Positions 1-10,258 of a DNA stretch of 64,000 nucleotides are shown one piece after another; within the stretch, counting starts at the first letter, position 1; the number at the start of each line of letters is the position of its first letter. The translations under genes and the position numbers were made by a program. Under the pieces are notes generated by a model. The model searched no databases. It had not been told where the DNA came from and saw only the letters and a list, made by a program, of their open reading frames with translations. The stretch spans positions 61,975,851-62,039,850 of the forward strand of contig CM038044.1 in the NCBI GenBank assembly GCA_021397845.1, read 5' to 3'. This DNA comes from Areca catechu (taxonomy: Eukaryota; Streptophyta; Magnoliopsida; Arecales; Arecaceae).

Positions 1-1650
1 AATCTTTTTAAAGGTATTTAATTTTCTTCTATTACAAACATATGATTTATGTCCTAATTTACCACATGCATAGTAGGTAATATTAGAAGATGCAGGTATG
101 AAAAAGTTTTTGTAAAGTTTTTGCTGATTGTGTGGCTTAAATCCAAGTCCAGCTTTGTTAAACACTGCATGTTGACTATTTAAAAGCATATTTAGTTTTT
201 CTGAACTAAAAGTAAACTTTTCTACAAAAGGTTTTAATTTTTCTAACTCTTCCTTGTAATTCTTGTTTTGAAGCAATAGTTTTTTATTTTGTTTTTCAAT
301 GTTCTCATTAGTTTTAAGACTTCTATTATTTTTCAAAGAATCATTTTCTTTTAAAAGATTATCCTTATCATTTGTCAAGGTCTTTACATGTTCAGTTAAT
401 TTCTTGTTTTCTTGAATTAAATTTTTAATTTCAGTTGAAAACTTTTCTGAATTTTTGGTAAGCTCAAAATTTAGCTTTCTTAATTTCTTATTTTTCAGTT
501 TTAATTTTTCATATTCCATAACTAAGTCATCAAAAGCATCATGCAATTCATTGAAAGTAAATTCAGTTTCAGGTTCAGAATTTACCTCATTATCTTCATT
601 GGCCATGAAACATAAGTTGGCGACTACCTGCTGCTCTTCATCACTGCTGGAGTCCTCACTCTCACTCCAGGTAGCTATCATGGCTTTCTTTCTCAACATC
701 CTTCGACTCTTTTTAAGCAAAGGGCAATCCATTTTATAATGTCCAGGCTTCTTGCACTCGAAGCAGATGGGTGGATCCCTTTCTTTTTCTTTTTCTTTTT
801 CTTTATTGTGATCACCTTTTTGTGACTTTTTCTTGTAGAAGCCCTTCTTCTTTCTCATGAATCTTTTGAATTTTCTTGTAATGAGGGCCGTCTCATCATC
901 ATCAGCTTCTTCTTCTGATTCATCACTTGACTCTTCCTTTGTAGTGGACTTGAAGGCTATGGCTTTCTTTTTCTTGTCATTGTCCACTGTCTTCTGCTTT
1001 AGTGAAAGCTCGTAAGTCATCAGTGATCCAAGAAGCTGCTCGAGAGGTAGAGTATTGACATCCTTGGCTTCTTCTATGGCTGTTACTTTCGCATCCCATG
1101 AAGCCGGAAGAGACCTGAGAAGTTTGTTAACCAGTTCACCATTAGATATAATTTTTTCCAAACTCCTCATACCATTTACTATATTGGTAAATCTAGTATA
1201 CATTTCACTTATACTTTCAGTTGGTTCCATCCTGAACATCTCATACGTATGAATGAGCATGTTCACCTTTGTGGTCTTCACTTGGTGTGTACCCTCATGG
1301 GTAACCTCAAGTGTATCCCAAATTTCTTTGGCGGAAATACAATTTGATATTCTGTTGAATTCACTAGGGTCAAGTGCACAGAATAGCAAATTCATCGCCT
1401 TAGCATTTAACTCAGCTTGTTTGATGTCATTGTCATCCCATTCTTCTTCAGATTTTGGGGTGATAATGCCATTAACCAAGTGAGTGGGCTGATGAGGCCC
1501 TTTAGTAATTACTCTCCATATATGATAATCTACAGCTTGTAAATAAATACGCATACGAGTTTTCCAGTATGTGTAGTTTGTGCCATTAAAGAAAGGAGGG
1601 CGATTTGATGCTTCTCCTTCAACTACACCCATTCCAATTGGGGCGACCAT
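1..1650 (-). CDS. Ty1/copia Gag, N-terminal 550 codons, open to the window edge
   Basis: Read on the minus strand from the ATG at 1650, the frame stays open for 550 codons and runs off the left edge. It begins MVAPIGMGVVEGEASNRPPF, 44 bp inside the primer-binding site, which is where gag of a plant copia element should start. Residues about 60-190 look like the plant copia Gag domain (UBN2 type). Residues about 225-250 are acidic, and a K/E run precedes a perfect CCHC zinc knuckle (CFECKKPGHYKMDC, residues 296-309). Residues about 330-480 are K/E/N/L-rich and probably coiled coil. A second knuckle near residues 526-539 has Tyr in place of its first Cys (YYACGKLGHKSYVC). Gag packages element RNA in cytoplasmic particles. 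The long open frame contrasts with the broken gag of the related element at 28290-29899, so this copy is probably younger. Protease and pol would lie outside the window. Confidence 0.9.
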   Translation of the reverse strand, partial: MVAPIGMGVVEGEASNRPPFFNGTNYTYWKTRMRIYLQAVDYHIWRVITKGPHQPTHLVNGIITPKSEEEWDDNDIKQAELNAKAMNLLFCALDPSEFNRISNCISAKEIWDTLEVTHEGTHQVKTTKVNMLIHTYEMFRMEPTESISEMYTRFTNIVNGMRSLEKIISNGELVNKLLRSLPASWDAKVTAIEEAKDVNTLPLEQLLGSLMTYELSLKQKTVDNDKKKKAIAFKSTTKEESSDESEEEADDDETALITRKFKRFMRKKKGFYKKKSQKGDHNKEKEKEKERDPPICFECKKPGHYKMDCPLLKKSRRMLRKKAMIATWSESEDSSSDEEQQVVANLCFMANEDNEVNSEPETEFTFNELHDAFDDLVMEYEKLKLKNKKLRKLNFELTKNSEKFSTEIKNLIQENKKLTEHVKTLTNDKDNLLKENDSLKNNRSLKTNENIEKQNKKLLLQNKNYKEELEKLKPFVEKFTFSSEKLNMLLNSQHAVFNKAGLGFKPHNQQKLYKNFFIPASSNITYYACGKLGHKSYVCNRRKLNTFKKI

Positions 1651-1693
1651 GATCTTTAACTCAAGATCGTTGGACCTACAAGAGAGTACCGGG

Positions 1694-1705
1694 GCTCTGA
1701 TACCA
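1694..1705 (-). other. primer-binding site (initiator Met tRNA) of the left copia element
   Basis: The minus strand reads TGGTATCAGAGC, the standard plant copia PBS complementary to the 3' end of tRNA-iMet. It lies 2 bp inside the LTR boundary at 1708, which fixes the orientation of the element and makes the LTR at 1708-3254 its 5' LTR. Confidence 0.9.
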
Positions 1706-2020
1706 CTTGTTGCCCAGATATGGAGCCCAAGAGGGGGGGTGAATTGGGTATTTAAAAAATTAAAGCAATATATGTGCTACCAAGTTTTAAGGTGAAGAGT
1801 GATAGTGCTCAAATAATTGTGCAACGGAAGCAATGAAATAAATCAACAATTAAAGAGCAAAAGAAGATAAAAAGAGAAGCAATGCAAACACACAAGAAGT
1901 ATAGTGGTTCGGTGCACCTAGCACCTACATCCACTCCCCAAGCTCCACTTAGGAATTTCCACTATAATCTTTAGATTACAGCCGACTTGTTTTACCAGGC
2001 TCACAAGTCAAAACCTTACA

Positions 2021-2236
2021 CACTTGTTTTGGCTTTGGGCTTACAAGCAACCCTAGTTGGTTTTATCAATTGGCTCACTAACAAACCTCACTCACTTGTT
2101 TTGGCTTCGGGCTTACAAGCAAACCTAGTTGGTTTTATCAATTGGCTCACCAACAAACCTCACTCACTTGTTTTGGCTTCGGGCTTACAAGCAACTCTAG
2201 TTGATTTTATCAATTGGCTCACCAACAAACCTCACA
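2021..2236. repeat. 72-bp tandem repeat, 3 copies, with hairpin stems, in LTR U5
   Basis: Copies start at 2021, 2093 and 2165 (CACTTGTTTTGGCTT). Each contains two small inverted repeats: CTTGT with ACAAG and GTTGGT with ACCAAC (one copy has ACTAAC). A related hairpin, GACTTGT with ACAAGTC, precedes the array at about 1984-2009. The block lies downstream of the probable TATA box in the element's own direction, so it should be present in the RNA leader. Confidence 0.85.
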
Positions 2237-2667
2237 CTAGTTTCAAATTCCCTTGAAACTAGCTAAAGACAAAAGAATATGAATACAATTAATAAAACTA
2301 GACAAACTCCTTTTGAGCAATAAGAAATTCGTTGTAGCTCTTGATGGAGACTCTTCAAGCCTTTTCCCTTGGAATCTTTGGACCTCACTAAATGCCAAAT
2401 ACTTGAAAGTTGGATTCCTCAAACATGGAAAGCTTTTGGCTAAGGAATCTCTTGGTTTTCTCACTCTTTTTGGCTTGGAATTGATTGAAGGCTTTGTACT
2501 TTGACTCTATACTTTTTCACTTTGTCTCCTTGTCTTTTTTGAATTTTGGTGGAGGTTAAATACCTCATTCATGCTGAAACAACTCCACAAGACCGTTAGA
2601 ATCAAAAATATGGCCGTTTATGGCCGTTAGAAATCAAATCAAAAGTTCAGAAAAACTAGCCATTATG

Positions 2668-2968
2668 CCATGAGTCGACCTCATGAGTCGACCTCTGGAT
2701 CAAGTGTCGACCTCATGAGTCGACCTCCAGTTTATTTTAGGCAAAAATCCAGAAAACCATAGTTCTGCCCATTTTGAATTCTCAGGCTATGAGTCGACCT
2801 CTGGTGTCGACCTCTGGACAGGTGTTGACCTCTGGTGGTCGACCTCTGGAGCGTGCCACTGAGATTTTGTCGTGCCGGCCATGCTAAACTTTTCTTCTCT
2901 TCATGAGTCGACCTCTGGTGGTCGACCTTTGACAAGGTGTCGACCTCTGGTGGTCGACCTCTGATCTG
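2668..2968. repeat. cluster of GTCGAC-containing repeats in LTR U3
   Basis: About twelve copies of ATGAGTCGACCTCTGG or GGTGGTCGACCTCTGG and variants lie in three groups (2668-2728, 2785-2852, 2902-2968). Each is centred on the palindrome GTCGAC. The cluster lies upstream of the probable TATA box, as an enhancer-like repeat block would. A matching cluster with a different flank (GTCGACACTT) occupies the same place in the LTRs of the element at 20112-31731. Confidence 0.85.
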
Positions 2969-3254
2969 AAATTTTCTGAAACTCTTAGAGATGTGCGTGC
3001 CATGCTTGAGTTTCTCTAAGCCTTTGTTTCTTTTGTTAATTATTTCTTAACAGGAAGGTCCAATATGAGAAATTTGATCTTGTCCAAGGTAGAAGAGCTC
3101 TTTTCCAAATCAGGCAAACTTAGTTTCATCATTGTACTCTTGATACTCTTTTTGAATAACCTAAGTCCTGTAACTTTATCTTGAGATGAAACATTAGTCC
3201 AAACATATACTCAACCTTTTGTTAATCATCAAAACTAAGGAGCCAAAGTCAACA

Positions 3255-4300
3255 GCTTCGGTAGGAACGGAGAAGAACCGTGCATCTATAAGTGGGTTAA
3301 TGGTTCTGTGATTGTATTCCTAGTATTGTATGTTGACAAAATTCTCTTAATCGTGAATGACGTTGCAGCATTACAAGGAATAAAGATCTGGTTATCATCT
3401 TAGTTCTCCATGAAGGACTTGGGTGAAGCTTCTTACATACTAGGTATGAAGATCTATAGAGAAAGATCTAAGAGGCTTCTGGGATTGTCCCAGTCTACAT
3501 ACATTGATACTGTGCTGAAACGGTTCAGCATGAAAAATTCTAAGAAAGGCTATCTTCCGATAGGTTCTATAATTACTCTTTCCATGAAGGATTGTGCAAC
3601 AACCCCTGAAGAGAGAGAGCGTATGAGTAGAGTACCTTATGCTTCTACGGTAGGCTCTATCATGTATGCTATGACATGTACTAGACCAGACGTGGGATAC
3701 TCACTAGGAGTAGTGAGCAAATTCTAGTCTGACCCAGGTGAGGTACATTGGAAGGTGGTTAAATCCATCCTGAAGTATTTAAGAAATACTAAAGACTAAT
3801 GGCTAATTTATAAAGAATCTGACTTGAAACTTGTGGGGTATATTGACTCTAGTTTCCAGTCAGACAGAGATGATAGCAAGAGTGTGTCAGGATTTGTATT
3901 TATCATGGAGGAGCGATATGCTGGAAAGTTCCAAGCAGGCAATAGTTGCAGACTCGGTTTGCGAGGCAGAGTACCTTGCAGCATCAGATGCAGCGAAGGA
4001 AGTTGTGTGGTTGCGGAAGTTCTTTGGAGAGCTAGGGGTGGCATCTTCCCTAGATTGTCCTATTCCAGTGTACTGTAACAGCACTGGAGCCATTGCTCAA
4101 GCTAAGGAGCCGAAAGCTCATCACCGCACCAAGCATATTCTGCAGCGCTACCACCTCATACGAGAGATCGTAGAATGAGACGACATCAATCTTATGAAGA
4201 TCGATGGAAAGAAAAATCTGGCCGACATTTTTACTAAAGCCCTCGAAAAAAAAGAGTTTAACTTTTATAAATGAGAAATGGGTATTAGATGCTTTCTGAT
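3255..4300 (+). pseudogene. Ty1/copia pol remnant: reverse transcriptase end plus RNase H
   Basis: Plus-strand translation in shifting frames gives the C-terminal RT and RNase H of a copia polyprotein: an LYVDKILLIVND stretch at about 3326-3358 where the catalytic motif is normally YVDD, then MKDLGEASYILGMKIY (3410 on), TCTRPDVGYSLG (about 3675-3712), GYIDSSFQSDRDDSKSVSGF, ADSVCEAEYLAASDAAKEV, HHRTKHILQRYHLIREI and NLADIFTKAL at about 4219. There are stops at 3403, 3725 and 3797 and a frameshift near 3930. The Asp-to-Lys change in YVDD alone would inactivate it. The start is cut by the LTR boundary at 3254, so the minus-strand element appears to have inserted into, or been joined to, this older copy. 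Confidence 0.85.
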
Positions 4301-4310
4301 TGGCTTTAGT

Positions 4311-4322
4311 ACAAGTGGGAGT
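4311..4322 (+). other. polypurine tract of the plus-strand copia remnant
   Basis: ACAAGTGGGAGT immediately precedes TGTTGGAAAT, the typical purine-rich plus-strand primer site next to the 3' LTR of a copia element, about 60 bp after the conserved EMGIRCF end of RNase H. Confidence 0.7.
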
Positions 4323-6314
4323 TGTTGGAAATTATGTCCCAAAGCAAATCTCCTAGGCTATAGGCGATTGAGCTGAGTATTATACTTTTTGTATGAATTA
4401 ATAAATATTATTTTGACAGCTCATCGCATTCTGACTTTTTCCTGTAATGAACTCTTTTTCATGTGATGAAGTCCTTAAGACTACATTTACTTTAATATAG
4501 AGAGAATATATCAAGTGGTCCTTAAACAAGGTTCACGACCAAAGGATATATTGTACTGGATGGCAATGTACAAGGTAGGTTGTTGTGGTTCAAATCGTTT
4601 GGTTTGTCCTCTTGACCAAAGGAGTGTGGTGATACTGATGTGATTTGCAAGTGGGATATATGATATCTCATTGAACATGACTCCGTGTAGCCCCTTTCTG
4701 CTAAAGGGATACTCATGATTGGATATGGGTATATGTGTCCCTCCGACCTGAGGTCATCATGGTAGCTTGCAAGCAACTCCATGTGCTTTGGTGCCGGACT
4801 ACCCAGATTCAAATCCGGTGATGGAAGGTTTCTGGGTATAGGCAAGTACTTGTGGAGTAGTGGTGGACCAAGATGGAATTGACCTGTCCAAATAGTTTGG
4901 ATTGAATGTCTTGCAGTGTCTCAATTTAGCAAATCCTCGGCCAGGGTAGTCCTAGTGAGGAGTCACTGGACTTGTGAGGTTAAGACATGTTGTGGATTGA
5001 CGCAGCTAGAGTTGGCAGTCTAACCCTAGGTCATCATGAGCATTGAAGGTTAAAGGGATGAATTATACGGTAATCGTATGCCAGAGGTTTGATTGATTGC
5101 TCTTGCATCTTCGACCTATCCAGACACCGAGACCCATTGCTAGATGTTATCTTGTGCTGGTATTGGAATTGTTCTAGTGCTACCACCTAGGTTCGAACCT
5201 ATGAGGTCACATTCCATAGAGGATCTCTTCCTGATCCAGGTATCGATTTGTGATTAGGAATCATTTTGGTAATGGTTTGATTGAGCACACATTGGATTGA
5301 CTCGGGTTTGGGTCGATTAGAATTTGTTTGGGTCTACTGAGAATTGTTTCTGGGTGACCGAGACTTGACCAAGCCATTTTTTAATTAGATTTTGATCTAA
5401 TTATTAAGTGAACCGGTTTAGAAGTAGTTTGGGATTTTTAAACCCGTTGTGAACCGGTTTGAACCCATCCACATGGTAATTTGGCTTGGGCGAACAGGGG
5501 CATTTTTTCCTCTTCTCCCGTTTCATTCGTTTTGGCTAAAATAAACCACATCGTTATGCCTCTTCAATGCTTGATTGAAAAGAGATTGAATGGTACTAAA
5601 ATCGTGTGACCTTTTGTTTTCCCAGTAGCTTTTCTCAGCTCACTAATATGACCGGTTTGATGGTTCTCGGTGAATAGAATTTTTTGGGTGTTGAAATTTT
5701 CTGGGCACTAAAAATTTCAGAGGTTGTCTTCTTCATTTTTGAGAGCTTCATCCATCCATTCCACAGAGGTTTTTGGGGCTGGGTTTAGACAAGAGGTTGG
5801 GAATAAAACCATTCCTTGATTGCTTGTGGTGCTCATTCGGTGGAAGGAAGAAAGTGTTGTTTTGGAGAAAACAAAAATCAGAGCAGAGTGTTTTGTTCTT
5901 CTCCTTTTTCCCACCATTTTCAAGAGCTTCCGGTGACTAGCATCGCATGAGAAGCCAGATCAGAGGGAGCCCAGGCATGTCCCCCCTCTAGAGGGTGTTC
6001 CCTTGAGCACCTGAGAGCCGGATCTACCTCCAAATTTGCTGGTTTTGGTTGCTCTATTTTTGGTTGCAAGTTTGCTGAAATTGGAAGAGAGGAAGAGTTC
6101 CAAAGGTTATTGGATGAGCAACTCTTTAGATCTCCATTGAAGCAAGTTCCTTCAAGACATTGCCATGCTATTATGAAAGGACAAGAGACCAAAGTGTTGC
6201 TGTTGTGGTTTCATTTTGCTGCTGTTGGAGAGAAGAAGAAAACATCGTTTCAAAAGGCTGTTGGAAGAAAAAGACTGGAATAAGTTTATTCTAGTTATCC
6301 CAGCTATTCCAACA
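4323..6314 (+). repeat. probable 3' LTR of the plus-strand copia remnant (~1.99 kb)
   Basis: The left end TGTTGGAA directly follows the PPT. The right end is proposed at TTCCAACA (6307-6314), the perfect 8-bp inverted complement of the left end. The first ~1 kb is recognisably related, in reverse orientation, to the LTR fragment at 56068-57150 (for example the stretch around TAGTGAGGAGTCACTGGACT against its counterpart near 56500). No partner LTR is present, so the right boundary is less certain than the left. No gene is seen inside. Confidence 0.5.
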
Positions 6315-7458
6315 TTATCCCTGGTTTATTCCAAGCGGGAATAAGGTAAAATTTCTGGTTTTATTTTTTCTTGCATGCCTAGATCTAGGTTTATAAAATA
6401 GTTTATAAATATTACATGCTAATGTTATACCATGTTATGCCTATATATGTATTTTGAATATGTTAGATCCTGTGCGGAGTAGGTGTTTTCGCTGTTATTT
6501 TAAAAATATTTTAAAATACATACCTATTTCCTTTGGTGTTGCATGCTTTGTGTAGGCACCAGCAACCCTGTTTTACTTTCAGGGGTGCCGCTATGAATTG
6601 AACCCTGAAGAAGAAATTGCAGAGAAATTGGATATTTAGGGTTAATTTTCTGCATCCCGTCCATTCCAGTACATGGTCTATTATTTTAATTGTTTATGCA
6701 TCCAGGAAGATCGAAAAATTCTGATTTTTGTTTCGTTTACATTTGGTTTTATTTTCTGGTATTTTCTTAGGATTTAATTCGGTCTGTAGAATTTTTGCAG
6801 GCCTGATTACTGCCTGTGAACATTTCTATTTCAAAATTTTAGCATATAGTTTAAATTCCATAAAAGTTCAATTTCTATAATTTAAAATCTCAAATTTAAA
6901 AATTTAAAATTTAAAATTCAAATTTGAAATCTAAACTTAAAATTTGAAATTTAAAGTTTAAATTTTGAATTGCTAGTGTTGATTGTGCATTCATTTTACT
7001 TGAAAACACATAAGGGCAAGCAATATAACATAAAAGAAGGATTGGGACCCTTTCCTTAGCCCAAAACAACCAACCCCATTTGCATAGTCCTAAGCCTTAA
7101 TTAAAATCGAGTAGCACTTAAAGCTAGGGACAGCAATAGGTCGGGTTTTATATACGTGTTACCCATTATAGCAGTCATTTCTATGTGTGCTTTTGAGAAT
7201 TGGTGTCTAAGGCTAGAGATCTGGAGGCAAACACCCTAAGCGGACTAGTGGTTCTTTAATTAGGACCTCACGAAAGTTAGGGGAGCCTCCCACCATCACA
7301 CCTCTTACCTGACCAATCGAGGAGTTACTACAGTCTTGGTTATTACCTTGACTAAGCCCTATATTGGCCCTTAGGTCCTGGAACCCCAAACTTAGGTTGT
7401 TTTGTAATGTTTGCATTGCATGACCACTAGAGCAGGCCAAACCCAACCCAGTCTGATC
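6315..7458. other. gene-free stretch, AT-rich low-complexity core
   Basis: No coding sequence is recognised. About 6843-6975 is a low-complexity run of AAATTTAAAATT-type words that is largely self-complementary. The part after about 7000 probably belongs to the leader of the gypsy remnant that follows, but I found no clear LTR end or PBS there. Confidence 0.5.
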
Positions 7459-8250
7459 ATGGAGTCCACTATAGAAATTTTACTGAGGACCTTCAATGAA
7501 CAATGTGCCCTGATGGACAATAGGTGTGACCGACTAGATAAGCGACTTGACAACCTAAAAAGAACCCGTAGGTCCCGGACTAACCCTGGTTCACCTAAAC
7601 CGACTTTCCCTGGACCCAGAATTCATTGGCTAGAACCCATTTAGATTAGTGCCCCTTATCAAAATTCAAGATCTAGCCTAGTCCACTCGAGTCAACCCAT
7701 TCTATAGCAGAGTCAACCTAATTTTCATCAGATCCAACTAAATCCTAATCCAAGCCGACCCACTCCTGTGACCCCGTTTGTTCCTAAGAATGACCCTGAA
7801 GAGGAAATGACTATTGCAGACTCAAAGTTAATTGACCAGAAGGTTACTCAAGCTGAAACCATAATAGAAATATATAAAAGTGGAGAAAACCTGATGGATG
7901 AATATGAAGGAGAAGACTTCGAGGAGGACAACTCTAGTACCTTACCTGAGGAAACCCTTGGAAAAGAAAAGATTATTGAGCCTAGTCCTGAAACATCATA
8001 GTAATAGGAAATTAATGAGGACTTGATTCCTGTAACTCAATGCCCTCAAGAAAAACCCAATCCTTTAGCCTCGACTCAAGACCTCCTTCAAGTCCCTGAG
8101 GAACAACCCCAGGAGGTCGACATTAATTTAGAAGACTTTCAAGATGAACTTCCTGAAGACCTTCAAGATGACCTTCCACCACCTAGAAGCATCCCACCTG
8201 CCATAGATCTTACACCAATAGATCAAATTCAAATCTTAAGGTCATCCTGA
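7459..8250 (+). pseudogene. Ty3/gypsy gag remnant
   Basis: Beginning at the ATG at 7459 (MESTIEILLRTFNEQCALMD), three open stretches (to 7644, 7768-8001 and 8023-8250) follow in order with stops between them. The N-terminus has the short coiled-coil heptad pattern (MDNRCDRLDKRLDNL) common at the start of plant gypsy Gag. The later pieces are very acidic and proline-rich (EEQPQEVDINLEDFQDELP), like a spacer. No zinc knuckle, protease, RT or RNase H follows. The assignment rests on the N-terminal pattern and the integrase fragment downstream on the same strand. Confidence 0.55.
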
Positions 8251-8569
8251 GTAACCAAGGTCTGTTTCATGCTTCCCCTAAGTTACCCCAAGACTCCGAT
8301 TCCTATTTCCTACCCTTCCCTTATCATGCTTCTAGAGCCATTAGGTTTCATTTTGAAGAGATTACCAAGTTGCATGAGCCCTTAAAGCCCATCCCTTTGG
8401 CTACCTACTTTTGGAAGACCTTATGGCATTTGCTAGGGATCCATGGTAACTTTTCATGTGCATACCAGACCAGGGTCAAACCTAGAGAATCAATCATCTC
8501 TTAGGTTTAGACCCTAAGAGTCCAATAAAATTTCTCTCAATAGAATTACATAGTTGAGTCTATTTTTTA

Positions 8570-9257
8570 TCAAGTATCAGTCTGAGTCCCAGAGTCTACA
8601 GAGTCATTTTCACAGCATGTCAAAGGATTGCATAAAGAAATCAGTAACAAAATTAAAAAGAGCAATGAATCATATGAGTACGAGGCTAACTTACATAAGA
8701 GATTTAAAGAGTTTAACGAAGGAGACTTCGTCATGATCAGGTTACGACCTGAACAGTTTCCAATCGGAACCATGAAAAAACTACATGCCCGTAGTGCTGG
8801 ACTATATAGGATTATAAAAAAGATTGGACCTAATGCTTATATGCTAGAACTTCCATCTGAGCTAGGTATTAGTCCGACCTTCAATATATCTGATCTAGTC
8901 GAGTTTAAGGAACTAATGATGATACCTAATGAGCCATTTGAGCCTGATCCCACCTTTGAGAGTGACCCTATCCTAGAATGTCCACCAGCCAAATTACTAG
9001 AGAGGAGAGAAAAGATTGAGCAGAACATGGATGATAAGATCATAACTACTAGAAATAAGAACTACCAAAGATATCTAGTTCGTTGGCAAGGGAGACATGA
9101 GTCTGAGAATTTTTGGATCACCAGAGAGGATCTTCAAAAGTTGAACCCTGACTTGCTACAACATTACCAGAGCCGAATTGACCTATACTCGACGGGGTCG
9201 AGTTCCTCCCATCCCGGGAGAATTGGTGAGGATACAAGAGCTAGAAAGAAGAAGTAA
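8570..9257 (+). pseudogene. Ty3/gypsy integrase C-terminus with chromodomain-like end
   Basis: The main open stretch starts at 8628 and continues 209 codons to 9257; a related piece in another frame precedes it from about 8554. It carries the integrase C-terminal fold signature: HKRFKEFNEGDFVMIRLRPE, a GLYRIIKKIGPNAYMLELP stretch (the GPY/F-type module), then FNISDLVEF. A chromodomain-like end follows (NYQRYLVRWQGRHESENFW, then ITREDLQKLNPDLLQHY). Chromodomains guide chromovirus integration to heterochromatin. The catalytic core, RNase H, RT and protease expected upstream are missing; only about 320 bp separates the gag remnant from this piece. It is therefore a deletion derivative or non-autonomous copy, not a working integrase. 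Confidence 0.85.
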
Positions 9258-9611
9258 ACCTTTTCCAATTCAATTTGGATCACCAACGAGTAAGTCCATG
9301 TGTTCTTCACAAAGAACACTCGAGTCCCAATTGTTTTGAGTTTGTAATTAGGTTAAATTGAGTTGAAATTTGGTCAAATTAAGTGTAATTTGGTCAATTA
9401 GGATTGTTGAGTTACCAATTGAGTCCATTGAGTCCATTAATTGGTTTAAGAGTCTTGTAAATAGCATTAATTTGCTTTGTTTGGTGAATTGTCCAATTTG
9501 AGTCCTGTAATTAGTGCTTGAATAAGTCAAGGTGTCATAAGTTCCCAAGACCCAAGTCATCATCATCTTGGTGGATCAATTCTAGGTCAAAAAAGGGTTG
9601 TCCAAATTTTT

Positions 9612-9686
9612 TACCAGATATCCAGACATCTGGACATCCAGATATCAAGACATCTGGACATCTGGACATCAAGACATCAAGACAAG
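9612..9686. repeat. short imperfect tandem repeat of GACATCTG/GACATCCA words
   Basis: About seven to eight 9-10-bp units (GACATCTG, GACATCCA, GATATCAA, GACATCAA) run head to tail. Several pairs are mutually complementary (CCAGA with TCTGG), so the block can fold. Confidence 0.8.
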
Positions 9687-10247
9687 AAAACAATTTGAAT
9701 GTCATCCTTATCCAAGAGAGGCGCCCATCCCATATATTTTCATCGCCCATTTGAGATTTCAAGGAGGCACTAATTGAGAGGAGTAAAGCAGAAGGACTGT
9801 ACTTTTCATCTGGCACCCTCATTCTCTCTTGTCGCCCACTCCAGATGACGCCCACCCATAGTTCATTCAAAGTTTAAATAGGAGGAAACGTCCAAGATAA
9901 AGTAGAGTTATCTTATATCTACTTTCAAATTTAAAGGGAGAGATATCTTCGTCCTAATTCAAATTCAAGAAAGGATTTTAATTCAAGCATTCAAAGGCCT
10001 TCTTATCTCATGTTGCCGATCAAGAAGGATAAAAAAATCAAATTGAGAAGGATTTGCACCAAATGAGAAGAAGATTAGCACCCCATCTCCATTCTGTCGC
10101 ACATTTTTTTCATGAAGTCACCCAAGCCATGAAAAAGGGATTTAAATTTCAAATTCAAGGAAGAAGCCAAGAAGCCAAGGAGTATTTAAATTTAAATGTA
10201 ATTTGAATTCAAAGGAGTCCTCTGATATCTTCATGTGTGAAGAACCC

Positions 10248-10258
10248 TATAAATAGGA
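10248..10258 (+). promoter_or_regulatory. TATA box in the gypsy LTR-like region
   Basis: CTATAAATAGG is a near-ideal plant TATA element, followed about 45 bp later by AATAAAATG. It is the probable RNA start region of the LTR. Confidence 0.6.

Larger units (their letters stand above)
1708..3254 (-). repeat. 5' LTR of the left copia element (1547 bp)
   Basis: On the plus strand the LTR begins TGTTGCCCAG next to the PBS and ends AGTCAACA at 3254, after which unrelated copia pol sequence of opposite orientation begins. The start and end match those of the LTRs at 20112 and 29957, and the flanking motif (TAGTGGTTCGGTGC, followed by a CATCCACT block) is also shared, although most of the body differs. 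Read in the sense (minus) direction it has a U3 rich in GTCGAC repeats (2968-2668), a weak TATA-like GTATTTAA near 2560, and an R-U5 with hairpin-forming repeats (2236-1982). The partner LTR and target duplication are outside the window. Confidence 0.8.

Noticed and set aside
1694..1710. Possible tRNA gene near GCTCTGATACCA
   Set aside because: Only the 12-13 bases complementary to the tRNA 3' end are present, in PBS position next to an LTR; there is no cloverleaf.
455..1795. Plus-strand ORFs over the left copia gag
   Set aside because: They are antisense shadows of the intact minus-strand gag, which has the zinc knuckle and correct position next to the PBS.
2021..2236. CRISPR-like direct repeats
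   Set aside because: The tandem copies are contiguous without unique spacers, lie in a plant LTR, and have no cas context.
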